Of a stretch of 64,000 nt of DNA, positions 34,771 through 44,247 are shown one piece after another. The notes under the pieces are model-generated. The model searched no databases, had not been told where the DNA came from, and saw only the letters and a program-made list of their open reading frames with translations. How positions within the stretch are numbered: position 1 is the first letter of the stretch; each line of letters begins with the position of its first letter. The stretch comes from Microbacterium sufflavum (lineage in GTDB: Bacteria; Actinomycetota; Actinomycetes; Actinomycetales; Microbacteriaceae). The DNA is taken from positions 124,001 through 188,000 of the forward strand of contig NZ_JAHWXK010000003.1 in the NCBI RefSeq assembly GCF_023091155.1. The letters are read 5' to 3'. The position numbers and the translations under genes are program-made.

Positions 34771-36348
34771 TCAGGCCGTCGACTCCACGCGCGGGAACAG
34801 CGGCGCGAGGCCGTTGACGCTCGTGCCCGGCTTCAGCACGCCCCACGCCCCCGCCTCACGGATCGGCTGGTCCTGCAGACGACCCAGCGTCTCGGCGGCG
34901 CCCAGTGCGATCCACAGCTTCTCGGTGGACTGGGGCATCACCGGCGACAACAGCACCGCCAGGGCCCGCAGGCCCTCGGCACACGTGTACAGCACCGTGC
35001 CCAGACGCTCGCGCTTCTCGTCGTCGCGGGCCAGCGCCCACGGCTCGTTCTCGGTGATGTAGCCGTTGAGCGCGTCGACGATGGTCCAGATCGCGGAGAT
35101 CGCCTCGTCGATGCGGAACTGGCCGATCGCGGCATCCGCCTTCGTCGCGGCGTCGGCGACGATCTTCTGGATCGCGAGGTCCGCCTCGGTGTACTCGGCC
35201 GCCGGCGGGACGATGCCCTCGAAGTACTTCTCGATCATCGCGGTCGTGCGGGAGGCGAGGTTGCCGAAGCCGTTCGCGAGCTCGGCCTGGTAGCGGGCGG
35301 ACAGGTCCTCCCAGGAGAACGAGCCGTCCTGGCCGAACGCGATCGCCGACAGGAAGTAGAAACGGTAGGCGTCGGAGCCGAACACGTCGGTGATCTCGGT
35401 CGGCGCGATGCCGGTCAGCTTCGACTTCGACATCTTCTCGCCGCCGACCAGCAGCCAGCCGTGCGCGAACACGCCCTTGGGAACGTCGAGCCCCGCCGCC
35501 ATCAGCAGCGCGGGCCAGATCACCGCGTGGAAGCGCAGGATGTCCTTGCCGACCACGTGGTACGCGGGCCAGCGGCGCGCGAACGTCTCCTCATCGGAGC
35601 CGTAGCCCACGGCGGTGGCGTAGTTGAGCAGCGCGTCGACCCACACGTAGATCACGTGCGACTCGTCCCACGGCAGCGGAATGCCCCAGTCGAACGTGGA
35701 GCGCGAGATCGACAGATCCTTCAGCCCCTGGCTCACGAACGACACGACCTCGTTGCGCGCCGAGTCCGGCCGCACGAAGTCGGGCTCGGTCTTGTACAGC
35801 TCGAGCAGCCGGTCCTGGAACTCGCTCAGCTTGAAGAAGTAGTTCTTCTCCTGCAGCAGCTCCAGCGGCTTGGAGTGGATCGCACACACCTTCAGCCCCT
35901 CGAAGGGACCGGTGCCGTCGACGATCTCGGACTCCGGCTTGAACTCCTCGCAGCCCACGCAGTAGAGCGCCTCGTACTCGCCCGCGTAGATGTAGCCGCG
36001 GTCGTACAGGCGCTGGAAGAACGTCTGCACGTTGGTCTCGTGGCGCTCCTGCGTCGTGCGGATGAAGTCGTCGTTGGCGACATCGAGGGTCGTCAACAGC
36101 GGGAACCAGCTCTCGCTGACCAGCTTGTCCACCCACTCCTGCGGCGTCACGCCGTTGGCCGCCGCCGCCCGCAGCATCTTCTGCCCGTGCTCGTCGGTGC
36201 CCGTGAGCATCCAGGTGTCATCCCCCGCCTGGCGGTGCCACCGCGCGAGCGTGTCGACCGCCACCGTCGTGTACCCGTGGCCGATGTGGGGCACGTCCGA
36301 CGGGTAGTAGATGGGCGTGGTGATGTAGAAGGATTCGCCTGCGGGCAT
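34771..36348 (-). CDS. metG: Methionyl-tRNA synthetase
   Basis: A 525-residue class I aminoacyl-tRNA synthetase charging tRNA-Met. The HIGH motif is VPHIGHGYTT, the KMSKS loop is GGEKMSKSKLTG, and the insert domain has CVGCEEF with a single Cys pair (a second knuckle is absent), as in the short MetRS type. The C-terminal EMAP-like domain is missing, as in other actinobacteria. TAGAAT lies exactly six bases before the ATG, predicting a leaderless metG-tatD mRNA. Confidence 0.97.
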   Translation of the reverse strand: MPAGESFYITTPIYYPSDVPHIGHGYTTVAVDTLARWHRQAGDDTWMLTGTDEHGQKMLRAAAANGVTPQEWVDKLVSESWFPLLTTLDVANDDFIRTTQERHETNVQTFFQRLYDRGYIYAGEYEALYCVGCEEFKPESEIVDGTGPFEGLKVCAIHSKPLELLQEKNYFFKLSEFQDRLLELYKTEPDFVRPDSARNEVVSFVSQGLKDLSISRSTFDWGIPLPWDESHVIYVWVDALLNYATAVGYGSDEETFARRWPAYHVVGKDILRFHAVIWPALLMAAGLDVPKGVFAHGWLLVGGEKMSKSKLTGIAPTEITDVFGSDAYRFYFLSAIAFGQDGSFSWEDLSARYQAELANGFGNLASRTTAMIEKYFEGIVPPAAEYTEADLAIQKIVADAATKADAAIGQFRIDEAISAIWTIVDALNGYITENEPWALARDDEKRERLGTVLYTCAEGLRALAVLLSPVMPQSTEKLWIALGAAETLGRLQDQPIREAGAWGVLKPGTSVNGLAPLFPRVESTA

Positions 36349-36354
36349 GGAGCA

Positions 36355-36360
36355 ATTCTA
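36355..36360 (-). promoter_or_regulatory. Leaderless-type -10 for metG-tatD
   Basis: TAGAAT on the minus strand, six bases (TGCTCC), then ATG 36348. Confidence 0.65.
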
Positions 36361-36395
36361 GGTGCCCCCATGCCGCAGGTTACGCCGGTGCGCGC

Positions 36396-37565
36396 TCAGA
36401 GCGCGTTGCGTCGTGCGACCTCGCCCAGCCACGTCAGCGACGGCTTCGGGAACCGCTCGAACGTCTCGTGGTCGAACCCGATCAGCCCGAAGGTCGGCCG
36501 GAAGCCGCTCGCCCACTCGTAGTTGTCCAGCGCGCTCCAGTGCTGATACCCGCGCACCTCGATGCCGTCCGCGATCGCGCGGTGCAGGCCCTCCAGTGCG
36601 CCCTGCGTGTAGACGATGCGGCGGGTGTCGTCGGCCGTGGCGATGCCGTTCTCGGTCACGATCACCGGCACCCCGCCACTGCGCTCCCACGCGCTGCGCA
36701 CCCCCAGCTCGAGCGCGGGCGGGTAGAACTCCCACCCGGTCAGCGTCGTCTCCACGTCGTCGGCGACCGGCCGCGGTCCCTCCGGACCGATGAACGTGCG
36801 CGTGTACGCCTGCACGCCCACGAAGTCGTCACCGGCCGACTGCTCCAGGTACCAGTGGTCGCGCGGGTCGCCGTAGGCCGCCAGCATGTCGTCGGCGCCC
36901 GGCTCGCCCGTCGAGTGGAAGGCCTGGGTCGCGATGGTCCACCCCGCCTGCGCGCCCGGCACGGTGTGCACGAGTTCGGAGGCCCGGCGGTGCGCGGCCA
37001 GCAGTGTGTCCGCCACGGCGAGGTCGGGATTGGGCAGACCGTAGGCGACGAGGTTGGCCGCGTCCTCTCCCCCGGCCAGCATCGCGGCGATGTTGGGCTC
37101 GTTGATCGTACACACGTAGCGCACGCCGTCGAGGATGGGCAGCACGGTCTCCACGTAGCGCGAGAACAGGTCGACCGCGTCGTCCGCGCGCCAGAAGCCG
37201 TCGCGCTGGAACCACTGCGGCACCGTGAAGTGCATGAGGGTGACCGTCGGGTCGAGCCCGTGCTCCCGCGCGGTGTCGATCATGCGGCGGTAGTGGTCGA
37301 GCATCGCCCGTGACACGAAGCCGCGCTCCGGCTCGATCCGCGCCCACTCGACCGAGAAGCGGTAGGAGTTCAGCCCCGCCTCGGCCAGCAGCCGCATGTC
37401 CTCCGGGTAGCGGTGGAAGTGGTCGGCGGCGTCGCCGGAGGGCTCGACCATGGGCGAGTCGGGGGCGTGCTCCATCGCCCACCAGTTGCTCGTGGTGTTG
37501 TTGCCCTCCACCTGATGGGCGGCGGTCGCGGCGCCCCAGAGGAAGCCGTCGGGGAATGCGAGCAC
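36396..37565 (-). CDS. Glycoside hydrolase family 1 beta-glucosidase
   Basis: A 389-residue GH1 enzyme hydrolysing beta-glucosides to glucose in the cytoplasm. The acid/base is Glu156 in CTINEPN, the nucleophile Glu305 in VIVTENG, and the substrate pocket is completed by the N-terminal FPDGFLWGAATAAHQVEG and the C-terminal HWSALDNYEWASGF. It is about 60 residues shorter than most GH1 proteins (440-480), mainly from trimmed loops; the catalytic residues are all present. GTG start with GGAG 8 bp upstream. It ends the leftward transporter operon and probably acts on the imported oligosaccharide. Confidence 0.93.
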   Translation of the reverse strand: MLAFPDGFLWGAATAAHQVEGNNTTSNWWAMEHAPDSPMVEPSGDAADHFHRYPEDMRLLAEAGLNSYRFSVEWARIEPERGFVSRAMLDHYRRMIDTAREHGLDPTVTLMHFTVPQWFQRDGFWRADDAVDLFSRYVETVLPILDGVRYVCTINEPNIAAMLAGGEDAANLVAYGLPNPDLAVADTLLAAHRRASELVHTVPGAQAGWTIATQAFHSTGEPGADDMLAAYGDPRDHWYLEQSAGDDFVGVQAYTRTFIGPEGPRPVADDVETTLTGWEFYPPALELGVRSAWERSGGVPVIVTENGIATADDTRRIVYTQGALEGLHRAIADGIEVRGYQHWSALDNYEWASGFRPTFGLIGFDHETFERFPKPSLTWLGEVARRNAL

Positions 37566-37607
37566 GGATGCGCTCCTCTCTCTTTCTTGCAGATCTCCCG
37601 GCGCGGT

Positions 37608-39335
37608 TCAGCGCGCGCGGGAGGGGTTGGGCACGGCGTCGAGCAGCTCGACCGTGTACGGGTCCTCGGGGTGCTGGAGCACGTGCGAGGTCTCGCCGCG
37701 CTCCACGACCCGTCCGCCGTTGAGCACCAGGATGTTCTCGGTGACCAGGCGCGCGCTCAGCAGGTCGTGCGTGATGTAGAGCATGCTGATGCCCCAGCGC
37801 TCACGCAGGTCCTCCAGCAGCGCGAGCACGCCGGCACGCAGCGACACGTCGAGCATCGACACGGGCTCGTCGGCGATCAGCACCTGCGGGTCGCTCGCGA
37901 GCGCACGGGCGATCACGACACGCTGCCGCTGTCCGCCGGAGAGCTGGTGCGGCAGCTTGGCCGCGAACTGCTCGACGGGCGTGAGGCCGACGGTCTCCAG
38001 CAGTTCGAGCACGCGCGCCCGCGCCTCGGTGCCGCGCAGCGTCGTGTAGTTGCGGATCGGGCGGGACAGCGCATACTCGACCGTGTGCAGCGGGTTCAGG
38101 GCCGCATACGGGTCCTGGAACACCATCTGCACGTCCTTGCGGAGGTCGCGCAGGCCCCGGCGCTTCAGCGCGGCGACGTCGGTGTCGCCGAAGCGGATCG
38201 TGCCGGCGGTGGGCTTCTCGACGCCGGTGAGCATCTTCGCGATCGTCGACTTGCCCGACCCCGAGGCGCCGACCAGCGCGAGGGCCTCCCCCGGCTCCAG
38301 CCGGAAGGACACGTCGTCGACCGCGACCACCGGCTCCTGCCCGCGCCGTGGCGCCGGGTACCGCTTGGTGACGCCGTCCACCACGATCGCCGCGTCCGCG
38401 CGCCGGGTGTCGCGCGCAGACACGGTCGGCAGGGTCTCGGTGACGTCGGTGCGGCTGCGGCCCTCGCGGCGGCGGGTGCCCACATCGAGGAACCCGGGGA
38501 TCTCGATCTTCTCCGCCCGGGGGTCGGCGTAGTGGCTCAGCAGCATGCGCGTGTACTCGTCCTGCGGACGGTGCAGGATGTCGTGGCTCGGGGCGTCCTC
38601 CACGATGCGGCCCTCGTGCATCACCATGACCCGGTCGGTGGCCTCGAGCACGATGCCGAGGTCGTGGCTGATGAGGATCGCCGTGAACCGTTCCGACCGC
38701 TGCAGCTCCTGGATCGTGTCCATCACCGCGTGCTGCACGAGCACGTCGAGGGCCGTGGTCGGCTCGTCGAACACCATGAGCTGCGGCTCCAGCGACAGCG
38801 CGAGGGCGATCGAGGCGCGCTGCCGCATGCCGCCCGAGAGCTCCCCGGGGTAGCGGTCGAGCACCTCGGGCTTCAGGCCGACCTTCCCCACGAGCTCGCG
38901 GGCCCTGGCCTCACGGGCCTCGCGGGGCACATGCCCGTGCGCGGCGAAGATGTCGCGGAAGTGACCTGCGACCGTGCGCACGGGGTTGAGCGCGTTCATG
39001 CCCGACTGCAGCACCATCGCGAAGCCGCCCTGCCGCTGGCGGCGCAGTCCCTCGGCGTCGAGCTCGCGGATGTCGCGCCCGTCGAACAGGATGCGACCGC
39101 CGCTGATGCGCGCCGGGGGCTTCTGCAGCCGGGTCAGCGCGAACCCGAGCGTGGACTTGCCCGACCCGGACTCGCCGACGAGTCCGACGAACTCGCCGCG
39201 TCGCAGCGTGAACGACACGTCGTGCACGGCCTGCACGGGCTGCTGCCCCGGGGAGGCGTACTCGACGGACAGGTTCTGCACGTCGAGGAGGATTCCGGCG
39301 TTGCGATCCGAGGTGTGCGCGGTCATGGCGCTCAT
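37608..39335 (-). CDS. Fused oligopeptide-type ABC transporter ATPase (DppD-DppF)
   Basis: A 575-residue protein with two ABC domains corresponding to the D and F ATPases of peptide-type importers. The first has GESGSGKST and LSGGMRQRASIALAL, the second GASGSGKST and LSGGQRQRVVIARAL, with DEPTTALD and DEPVSMLD. Each domain is followed by the oligopeptide-type C-terminal extension (HRPQDEYTRMLL, QHPEDPYTVELLDAVP). The start overlaps the preceding permease stop by 4 nt. Association with GH1 suggests beta-linked oligosaccharide uptake, known for this transporter class in Thermotoga. Confidence 0.92.
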   Translation of the reverse strand: MSAMTAHTSDRNAGILLDVQNLSVEYASPGQQPVQAVHDVSFTLRRGEFVGLVGESGSGKSTLGFALTRLQKPPARISGGRILFDGRDIRELDAEGLRRQRQGGFAMVLQSGMNALNPVRTVAGHFRDIFAAHGHVPREAREARARELVGKVGLKPEVLDRYPGELSGGMRQRASIALALSLEPQLMVFDEPTTALDVLVQHAVMDTIQELQRSERFTAILISHDLGIVLEATDRVMVMHEGRIVEDAPSHDILHRPQDEYTRMLLSHYADPRAEKIEIPGFLDVGTRRREGRSRTDVTETLPTVSARDTRRADAAIVVDGVTKRYPAPRRGQEPVVAVDDVSFRLEPGEALALVGASGSGKSTIAKMLTGVEKPTAGTIRFGDTDVAALKRRGLRDLRKDVQMVFQDPYAALNPLHTVEYALSRPIRNYTTLRGTEARARVLELLETVGLTPVEQFAAKLPHQLSGGQRQRVVIARALASDPQVLIADEPVSMLDVSLRAGVLALLEDLRERWGISMLYITHDLLSARLVTENILVLNGGRVVERGETSHVLQHPEDPYTVELLDAVPNPSRAR

Positions 39336-40246
39336 CGCCCCTTCCCTTCCCGCAGGCGCGGATTGGAGATGCCGTCCACGCCGAAGTTGATGAGTGTGAG
39401 GCTGAGGGCCAGCAGGGCGATGCACAGACCGGGGGCGAACAGCAGCAGCCACTGCCCGGTGAGCAGCGAGTTGGAGTTCTGCGCCCAGTAGAGCATGGTG
39501 CCCCAGCTGACGATGCTGGAGTCGCCGAGGCCGAGGAACTCCAGGCCTGCCTCCGCCAGGATCGCCGCGGTGGCCGCGCCGAACAGGGTCCCCGCGATGA
39601 TCGAGGTCATGTTCGGGAGGATCTCGCGGAACACGATGCGGGCCCTGCTGTCGCCGGAGAACTGGGCCGAGGTGACGAAGTCGTTGCCGCGCAGCGACTG
39701 GGTCTGGCTGCGCAGCACGCGCGCGCCCCACGCCCAACCGGTGACCACGATCACGGCGATGATCATGAGGATGCCGCCGTTCTGCAGGTACGCGGCGATC
39801 ACGATCATGAGCGGCAGGCCGGGGATCACGAGGAACAGGTTCACGATGAACCCGACGACCTCGCCGGCGAAGCCGCGCATGTACCCCCAGCTCAGGCCGA
39901 TCAGCACCGCGACGATCGTGGACAGGATGCCGGCGGCGAAGCCGACCAGCAGGCTCACCTGCGCGCCGTAGATCAGCTGGCTGAGCACGTCCTCGCCCGC
40001 GGCGGTCGTGCCGAGCCAGTGCTCCCACGACGCGTCGGCGTTGCGCTCGAAGCCGTTCTCCTTCGGGCCGTACGGCGCGAGGAGCGGCGCGAACAGCGCG
40101 ACCAGGACGAAGAAGGCGAGGATGCACAGCCCGAGCCGTGCCTTGCCGTTGGCCCACAGGGTGCCGACCATGCGCCCGAAGGAGCGCCACGGGCTGGGGG
40201 CCGCGATCCGATCGGCCGGGATCTTGACGTTCATGGTGGAGGTCAT
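39332..40246 (-). CDS. Oligopeptide-type ABC permease (DppC-like)
   Basis: A 304-residue membrane permease with six helices. It has the N-terminal OppC segment (ARLGLCILAFFVLVALFAPLLAPYGP) and the coupling loop DFVTSAQFSGDSRARIVFREILPNM. It pairs with the DppB-like permease. The 55-bp gap to that gene shows no terminator. Confidence 0.92.
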   Translation of the reverse strand: MTSTMNVKIPADRIAAPSPWRSFGRMVGTLWANGKARLGLCILAFFVLVALFAPLLAPYGPKENGFERNADASWEHWLGTTAAGEDVLSQLIYGAQVSLLVGFAAGILSTIVAVLIGLSWGYMRGFAGEVVGFIVNLFLVIPGLPLMIVIAAYLQNGGILMIIAVIVVTGWAWGARVLRSQTQSLRGNDFVTSAQFSGDSRARIVFREILPNMTSIIAGTLFGAATAAILAEAGLEFLGLGDSSIVSWGTMLYWAQNSNSLLTGQWLLLFAPGLCIALLALSLTLINFGVDGISNPRLREGKGR

Positions 40247-40301
40247 CGTCTGGTCCTCGGGTCGAGCACGCAGTGCAGGCGGACAGGGAAAGGAGGGATC
40301 A

Positions 40302-41282
40302 TCATCGGCGCGTCCTCGGGTCGAGCACCCCGTAGAGGATGTCCACGAGGAAGTTGGCGATGAGCACGCTCACGGTGATCATCAGGAACAGCGCCTGCAT
40401 GAGCGGGTAGTCCTGCCCGATCACGGCGTTGAACAGCAGGTAGCCGATGCCCGGATAGCCGAACACCTGCTCCACGAGGATCGACCCGCCCACCACGCCG
40501 CCGAGCGTGAGCCCGAAGCCGGTGAGGTTCGGCAGGATCGCGTTGCGCGCGGCGTAGCGGAGCGCGATCGTGCGCCCGCGCAGCCCGTTGGCCTCACCGA
40601 AGGTGATGTAGTCCTCGCCGAGCGTGTTGATCATGGCGTTGCGCATGCCGATGATCCAGCCGCCGAGCGACGTGAGCAGGATCGTCAGCGCCGGCAGGAA
40701 CGCGTGACGCACCAGGTCGACGATGAAGTCCCACGTGAACCCGGGCGTCGTGGTCGCCGAGTAGGCGCCGGTCGTCGGGAACCAGTGCAGCACGTAGCCG
40801 AGGAAGAACAGCAGCAGCAGCGCGGTCCAGAAGTACGGGAAGGTGCTGAGGAACGAGCCGGTCAGCGTGGGCAGCGAGTCGAGCCAGGTGCCGCGCCGCC
40901 ACGCGGCCATCACGCCGATGAGGGTGCCGATCACGAACGCGAGGATCGTGACGATGCCCACCAGGCCCAGCGTGTACGGCAGCGCCGTGGACACCATGCT
41001 CGACACCGACTGCGGGTAGAACGTGTACGAGACGCCGAAGTCGAGCCGTACGACCTGACCGAGGTAGGCGACGTACTGGTCCCACAGCGAGCCGGTCGGC
41101 ACGCCGAGCTGCGCCTCGATCGCGGCCCTGGTCGCATCCGACACGGGTCCGTTCTGCGAGAGCTTGGCTATCGCGGCGTCGGCGGGCGAGCCGGGCATCA
41201 TGCGCGGGAGGAAGAAGTTCAGCGTGACCGCGGCCCACAGGGTCAGCACGAACAGGCCGAGTTTCTGGGCGACGTACTTCAC
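40302..41282 (-). CDS. Oligopeptide-type ABC permease (DppB-like)
   Basis: A 326-residue permease of the DppB/OppB type: N-terminal KLGLFVLTLWAAVTLNFFLPRMMPG, the region LGQVVRLDFGVSYTF, and the EAA loop GLRGRTIALRYAARNAILPN. The last helix and tail NFLVDILYGVLDPRTRR are typical. The GTG start overlaps the binding-protein stop (GTGA). Confidence 0.93.
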   Translation of the reverse strand: MKYVAQKLGLFVLTLWAAVTLNFFLPRMMPGSPADAAIAKLSQNGPVSDATRAAIEAQLGVPTGSLWDQYVAYLGQVVRLDFGVSYTFYPQSVSSMVSTALPYTLGLVGIVTILAFVIGTLIGVMAAWRRGTWLDSLPTLTGSFLSTFPYFWTALLLLFFLGYVLHWFPTTGAYSATTTPGFTWDFIVDLVRHAFLPALTILLTSLGGWIIGMRNAMINTLGEDYITFGEANGLRGRTIALRYAARNAILPNLTGFGLTLGGVVGGSILVEQVFGYPGIGYLLFNAVIGQDYPLMQALFLMITVSVLIANFLVDILYGVLDPRTRR

Positions 41283-42943
41283 TGGTCGTCTCCGTTCACT
41301 CGCTTCAGGTGGGTGAAGATCATCAGGGGCGCCGAGTCGTAGTTCTGCGGGATCATGTACGGGTCGTCGGCGGACGGCCACCCGGTGAACTTCGCCTCGT
41401 TGAACAGGCCCCAGATGCCGCCGTAGTACATGCCGATCACGGGCAGCTCGTCGTACACGATGTTCTGCAGCTCGTGCACGATCTCGCCCTGGCGCTGCGG
41501 GTCGACCGTCGCGCGGTACTCCGCGAGCAGCGCATCGGCCTCCGGCGAGCGGTAGCGCTCGAAGTTGTTCGTGGTCGACTCCCCGGACGGCACGTAGAAG
41601 TCGCTGGAGAGCAGGCTGTTGAACGCCTGGTAGACGTCGCCGTTGCCCATGCCGCCGATCGCCATCTCGAAGTCGCCGTTGCCGATCGCGCTCTGGTAGC
41701 CCGCAGGCTGCGGCAGCTTCAGCGAGACCTTGATGCCGATGTCTCCGAGCTGGCGCTGCACGGTCTGCGCGGCGCGGGTCCAGTCGGAGAAGCCGTTCGC
41801 GGTGGTGAGCGAGAACTCCAGCTGCTCGCCGTCCGGCCCCACCAGCCGATCGCCGTCGAGCGTGTAGCCGGACTCGGCGAAGGCGGCGAGCGCGGCGTCC
41901 TCGTCCTGCGCGATCATGCCCGCGTCGGGGATCTCGGGGTCGAGGTACTGCTCCTGGTTCGGCAGGATCAGGCCGGTCTGGCCGGCGGGCTTCATGTAGC
42001 CCTCGGAGGCGGTCTCGGCGATCTCCTCGCGGTCGAGCGCGAGCGCGATGCCGCGGCGCACGTTGACGTCGTCGAACGGGGCGACCTCGAGGTTCGGCAC
42101 CAGCGAGATCACGCCGCCCGGCGGGAACCACCAGGTGTTGTCGGGGCTGGCCGCGCCCCACGTGCCCTCCACGTCGGAGATGAACGCGTACGCCCAGTCG
42201 TAGCCGCGGGTGACGGTGTCGAGCTGGCTGTTGGTCGCCGGGAGGATGATGTGCTCGATCTCGATCCGGTCGGCCTGCCAGTAGTCGGGGTTGCGGTCCA
42301 TCGAGTACTGCTGGTCGTTGTAGTTGCCGAGCACGAACGGGCCGGTGCCGACCGGATCCTCGTTGCGCCAGGTGCCCGGATCCTGCACGTCCTTCCAGAT
42401 GTGCTCCGGCACGATCATGGTCTGGCCGAGGATCGACAGCGACGGGGCGTCCTCGCTCTGCAGGTGGAAGATCACGTCGGAGCCGTCGACCTCGACCGAG
42501 TCGATGTGCTGCCAGGCGCCCTTGATATCGAGAGACGGCTCATCCTTCAGCAGCTGGAACGTGAAGGCGACGTCGTCGGCCGTGAAGTCCTCGCCGTCGC
42601 TCCACTCGACCCCGTCGCGCAGCGTCATCACGATCGTGCGGGCGTCGGGCTGCGACCACGCGGAGGCCAGCCACGGGTTGAGCTCGCCGTCGAGTGGGTT
42701 CACCAGGATCAGCGGCTCGTAGATCCACCGCGAGGCGGTGCGCGTGTTGGTCAGGTACGGGTTGAAGTTCTTCGTGAAGAACGGGTTGCCGTGGTCGGCG
42801 TTGATCAGCATCGTGTCCTCGCCGATGGAGGGGTCGGGCTGGGAGCTGATCTGGATGCTGCAGCCGCTGAGCGCGATCGCCGCGGCCGCGAGCCCCACGA
42901 CGGCGGCTCTGCGCCAGCGTCGGAAGGTGTGCGTCTCTGCCAC
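41279..42943 (-). CDS. Extracellular solute-binding lipoprotein, family 5
   Basis: A 554-residue lipoprotein (lipobox ALSGC, Cys28) of the peptide/oligosaccharide-binding SBP_bac_5 family: NPWLASAWSQPDARTIVMTLRDGVEWSDG and EDFTADDVAFTFQLLKDEP, then VRRGIALALDREEIA. Members with a GH1 or laminarinase neighbour bind cello-, laminari- or manno-oligosaccharides rather than peptides. GTG start with GAGG 7 bp upstream. It is the first gene of the transporter/GH1 operon, about 70 nt downstream of a LacI-type operator. Confidence 0.92.
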   Translation of the reverse strand: MAETHTFRRWRRAAVVGLAAAAIALSGCSIQISSQPDPSIGEDTMLINADHGNPFFTKNFNPYLTNTRTASRWIYEPLILVNPLDGELNPWLASAWSQPDARTIVMTLRDGVEWSDGEDFTADDVAFTFQLLKDEPSLDIKGAWQHIDSVEVDGSDVIFHLQSEDAPSLSILGQTMIVPEHIWKDVQDPGTWRNEDPVGTGPFVLGNYNDQQYSMDRNPDYWQADRIEIEHIILPATNSQLDTVTRGYDWAYAFISDVEGTWGAASPDNTWWFPPGGVISLVPNLEVAPFDDVNVRRGIALALDREEIAETASEGYMKPAGQTGLILPNQEQYLDPEIPDAGMIAQDEDAALAAFAESGYTLDGDRLVGPDGEQLEFSLTTANGFSDWTRAAQTVQRQLGDIGIKVSLKLPQPAGYQSAIGNGDFEMAIGGMGNGDVYQAFNSLLSSDFYVPSGESTTNNFERYRSPEADALLAEYRATVDPQRQGEIVHELQNIVYDELPVIGMYYGGIWGLFNEAKFTGWPSADDPYMIPQNYDSAPLMIFTHLKRVNGDDQ

Positions 42944-43020
42944 TGGGGGACCTCATGTCGTCTCTGTCATGATGGGCGCCCCACGGGTCGGAGCGTCCGT
43001 CGGCCGAAGCCGCATGAGCG

Positions 43021-43050
43021 AGTGTAAGCGCATACATTTGTGATCGGCAA
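43021..43050 (-). promoter_or_regulatory. Promoter and LacI-type operator of the glucoside operon
   Basis: On the minus strand: -35 TTGCCG (43050-43045), 18 bp, -10 TACACT (43026-43021). The near-palindrome TGTAAGCGCATACA (43023-43036, one mismatch from TGTAAGCGCTTACA) covers the -10. This is a classic LacI/GalR-type 14-mer with a central CG. Confidence 0.7.
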
Positions 43051-43086
43051 CCCCTTGACACCGCGCTCCCGTCCGTTCGAGGCGCG

Positions 43087-44196
43087 TCAGGCGGGTCGCG
43101 CGGAGCTCTCCCGCAGGAGGATCTGCAACGGCAGCCGCACCACCGCGGGCGGGGCCTCCGGCTCCTCCAGCCGGCGCGCCAGCACCTGCACCGCGGCGCG
43201 GCCCAGCTCGATCATCGGCTGCCGGATCGTCGTCAGCGGGGGGACGGAGAGGGCGGCGGCATCGATGCCGTCGAACCCGGTCACGAGCACGTCGTCGGGC
43301 ACGCGCACGCCCGCGCGGTGCAGCACGTCGACGACCCCCAGCGCCATCTGGTCGTTCGCCGCGATCACCGCGGACGGGGGTGCGCCGTCGCGCAGCAGCT
43401 CCTCGGCCGCGCGCCGCCCCGACGCCCGCGTGAAGTCGCCGCGCAGCAGCCGCAGCTCCTCGGTCGCCCGGCCCGACGCCGCCACGGCCGCCACCACGCC
43501 CTCGCGCCGCTGCTCCGCGTCGGGCGAGTCCGCGGGACCCGCGAGGAACGCGACCGCACCCTCCCCGACCTGCGCGAGAACGTGCCGCGTGAGCTCGCCC
43601 ATCGCCTCGGCGTTGCTGACCGTGACGTGGTCGTAGTCGTCGCCGCGCGGCGGACCGGACAGGACCACGACCGGGATGCGGCGCGCGAGCCGCGCCAGCA
43701 CGTCGTCCGGCACGCTGCTCGCGAGCACCATGAGCCCGTCGACACGACCGGCCATGTCCCGCACGGTCGACCGGTCGGGGTCGTCGCGCCCCACGCCCAC
43801 CATCAGCACGAAGCCCTGCTTCCACGCCTCCAGCTCGGCCCCGCGCAGCACCTCGTCCAGGAACAGCATCGAGGTGGCGGGGGCGCCGGGCTCGCCCTCG
43901 TCCTCCACCACCGTGAACGGCGGGGCCGCGGCTCCCGCACTCGACAGGACGTCGAGCGCGGGGGCGTCCTCCGCCGCGTCGAACCCCGGGAAGTACAGGC
44001 CCAGCACGCCCGTCCGGCGCTCGGCCAGCCCGCGCGCGCTTCCGCTCGGGACGTAGCCGAGAGCCGTGACCGCATCGAGCACCCGCTCGCGGGTCGCCGG
44101 TCGTACGGCATCGGGCGACCGCAGCACCCGCGACACGGTGGCGATCGAGACGCCCGCGTGCGCGGCGACGTCGTACACGGTCGCGGCCTTGCTCAC
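43087..44196 (-). CDS. LacI-family transcriptional regulator (glucoside operon)
   Basis: A 369-residue repressor. The N-terminus TVYDVAAHAGVSIATVSRVL is the helix-turn-helix, followed by a hinge. The effector domain includes VIAANDQMALGVVDVLHRAG and VTGFDGIDAAAL. It is longer than the usual 330-345 residues because of an acidic insert (about 70-105) in the first part of the effector domain, which may affect ligand choice. GTG start. It lies directly upstream of the transporter/GH1 operon in the same direction, with a LacI-type operator in the gap. Confidence 0.92.
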   Translation of the reverse strand: MSKAATVYDVAAHAGVSIATVSRVLRSPDAVRPATRERVLDAVTALGYVPSGSARGLAERRTGVLGLYFPGFDAAEDAPALDVLSSAGAAAPPFTVVEDEGEPGAPATSMLFLDEVLRGAELEAWKQGFVLMVGVGRDDPDRSTVRDMAGRVDGLMVLASSVPDDVLARLARRIPVVVLSGPPRGDDYDHVTVSNAEAMGELTRHVLAQVGEGAVAFLAGPADSPDAEQRREGVVAAVAASGRATEELRLLRGDFTRASGRRAAEELLRDGAPPSAVIAANDQMALGVVDVLHRAGVRVPDDVLVTGFDGIDAAALSVPPLTTIRQPMIELGRAAVQVLARRLEEPEAPPAVVRLPLQILLRESSARPA

Positions 44197-44247
44197 GGCG
44201 GATCCCCCAGGGTCGAGTCGTCGGATCGGGTGTCAGGACAGCGTAGA

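Noticed and set aside
36396..37565. GH1 considered truncated
   Set aside because: Both catalytic Glu residues and the N- and C-terminal motifs are present; the shorter length reflects loops.
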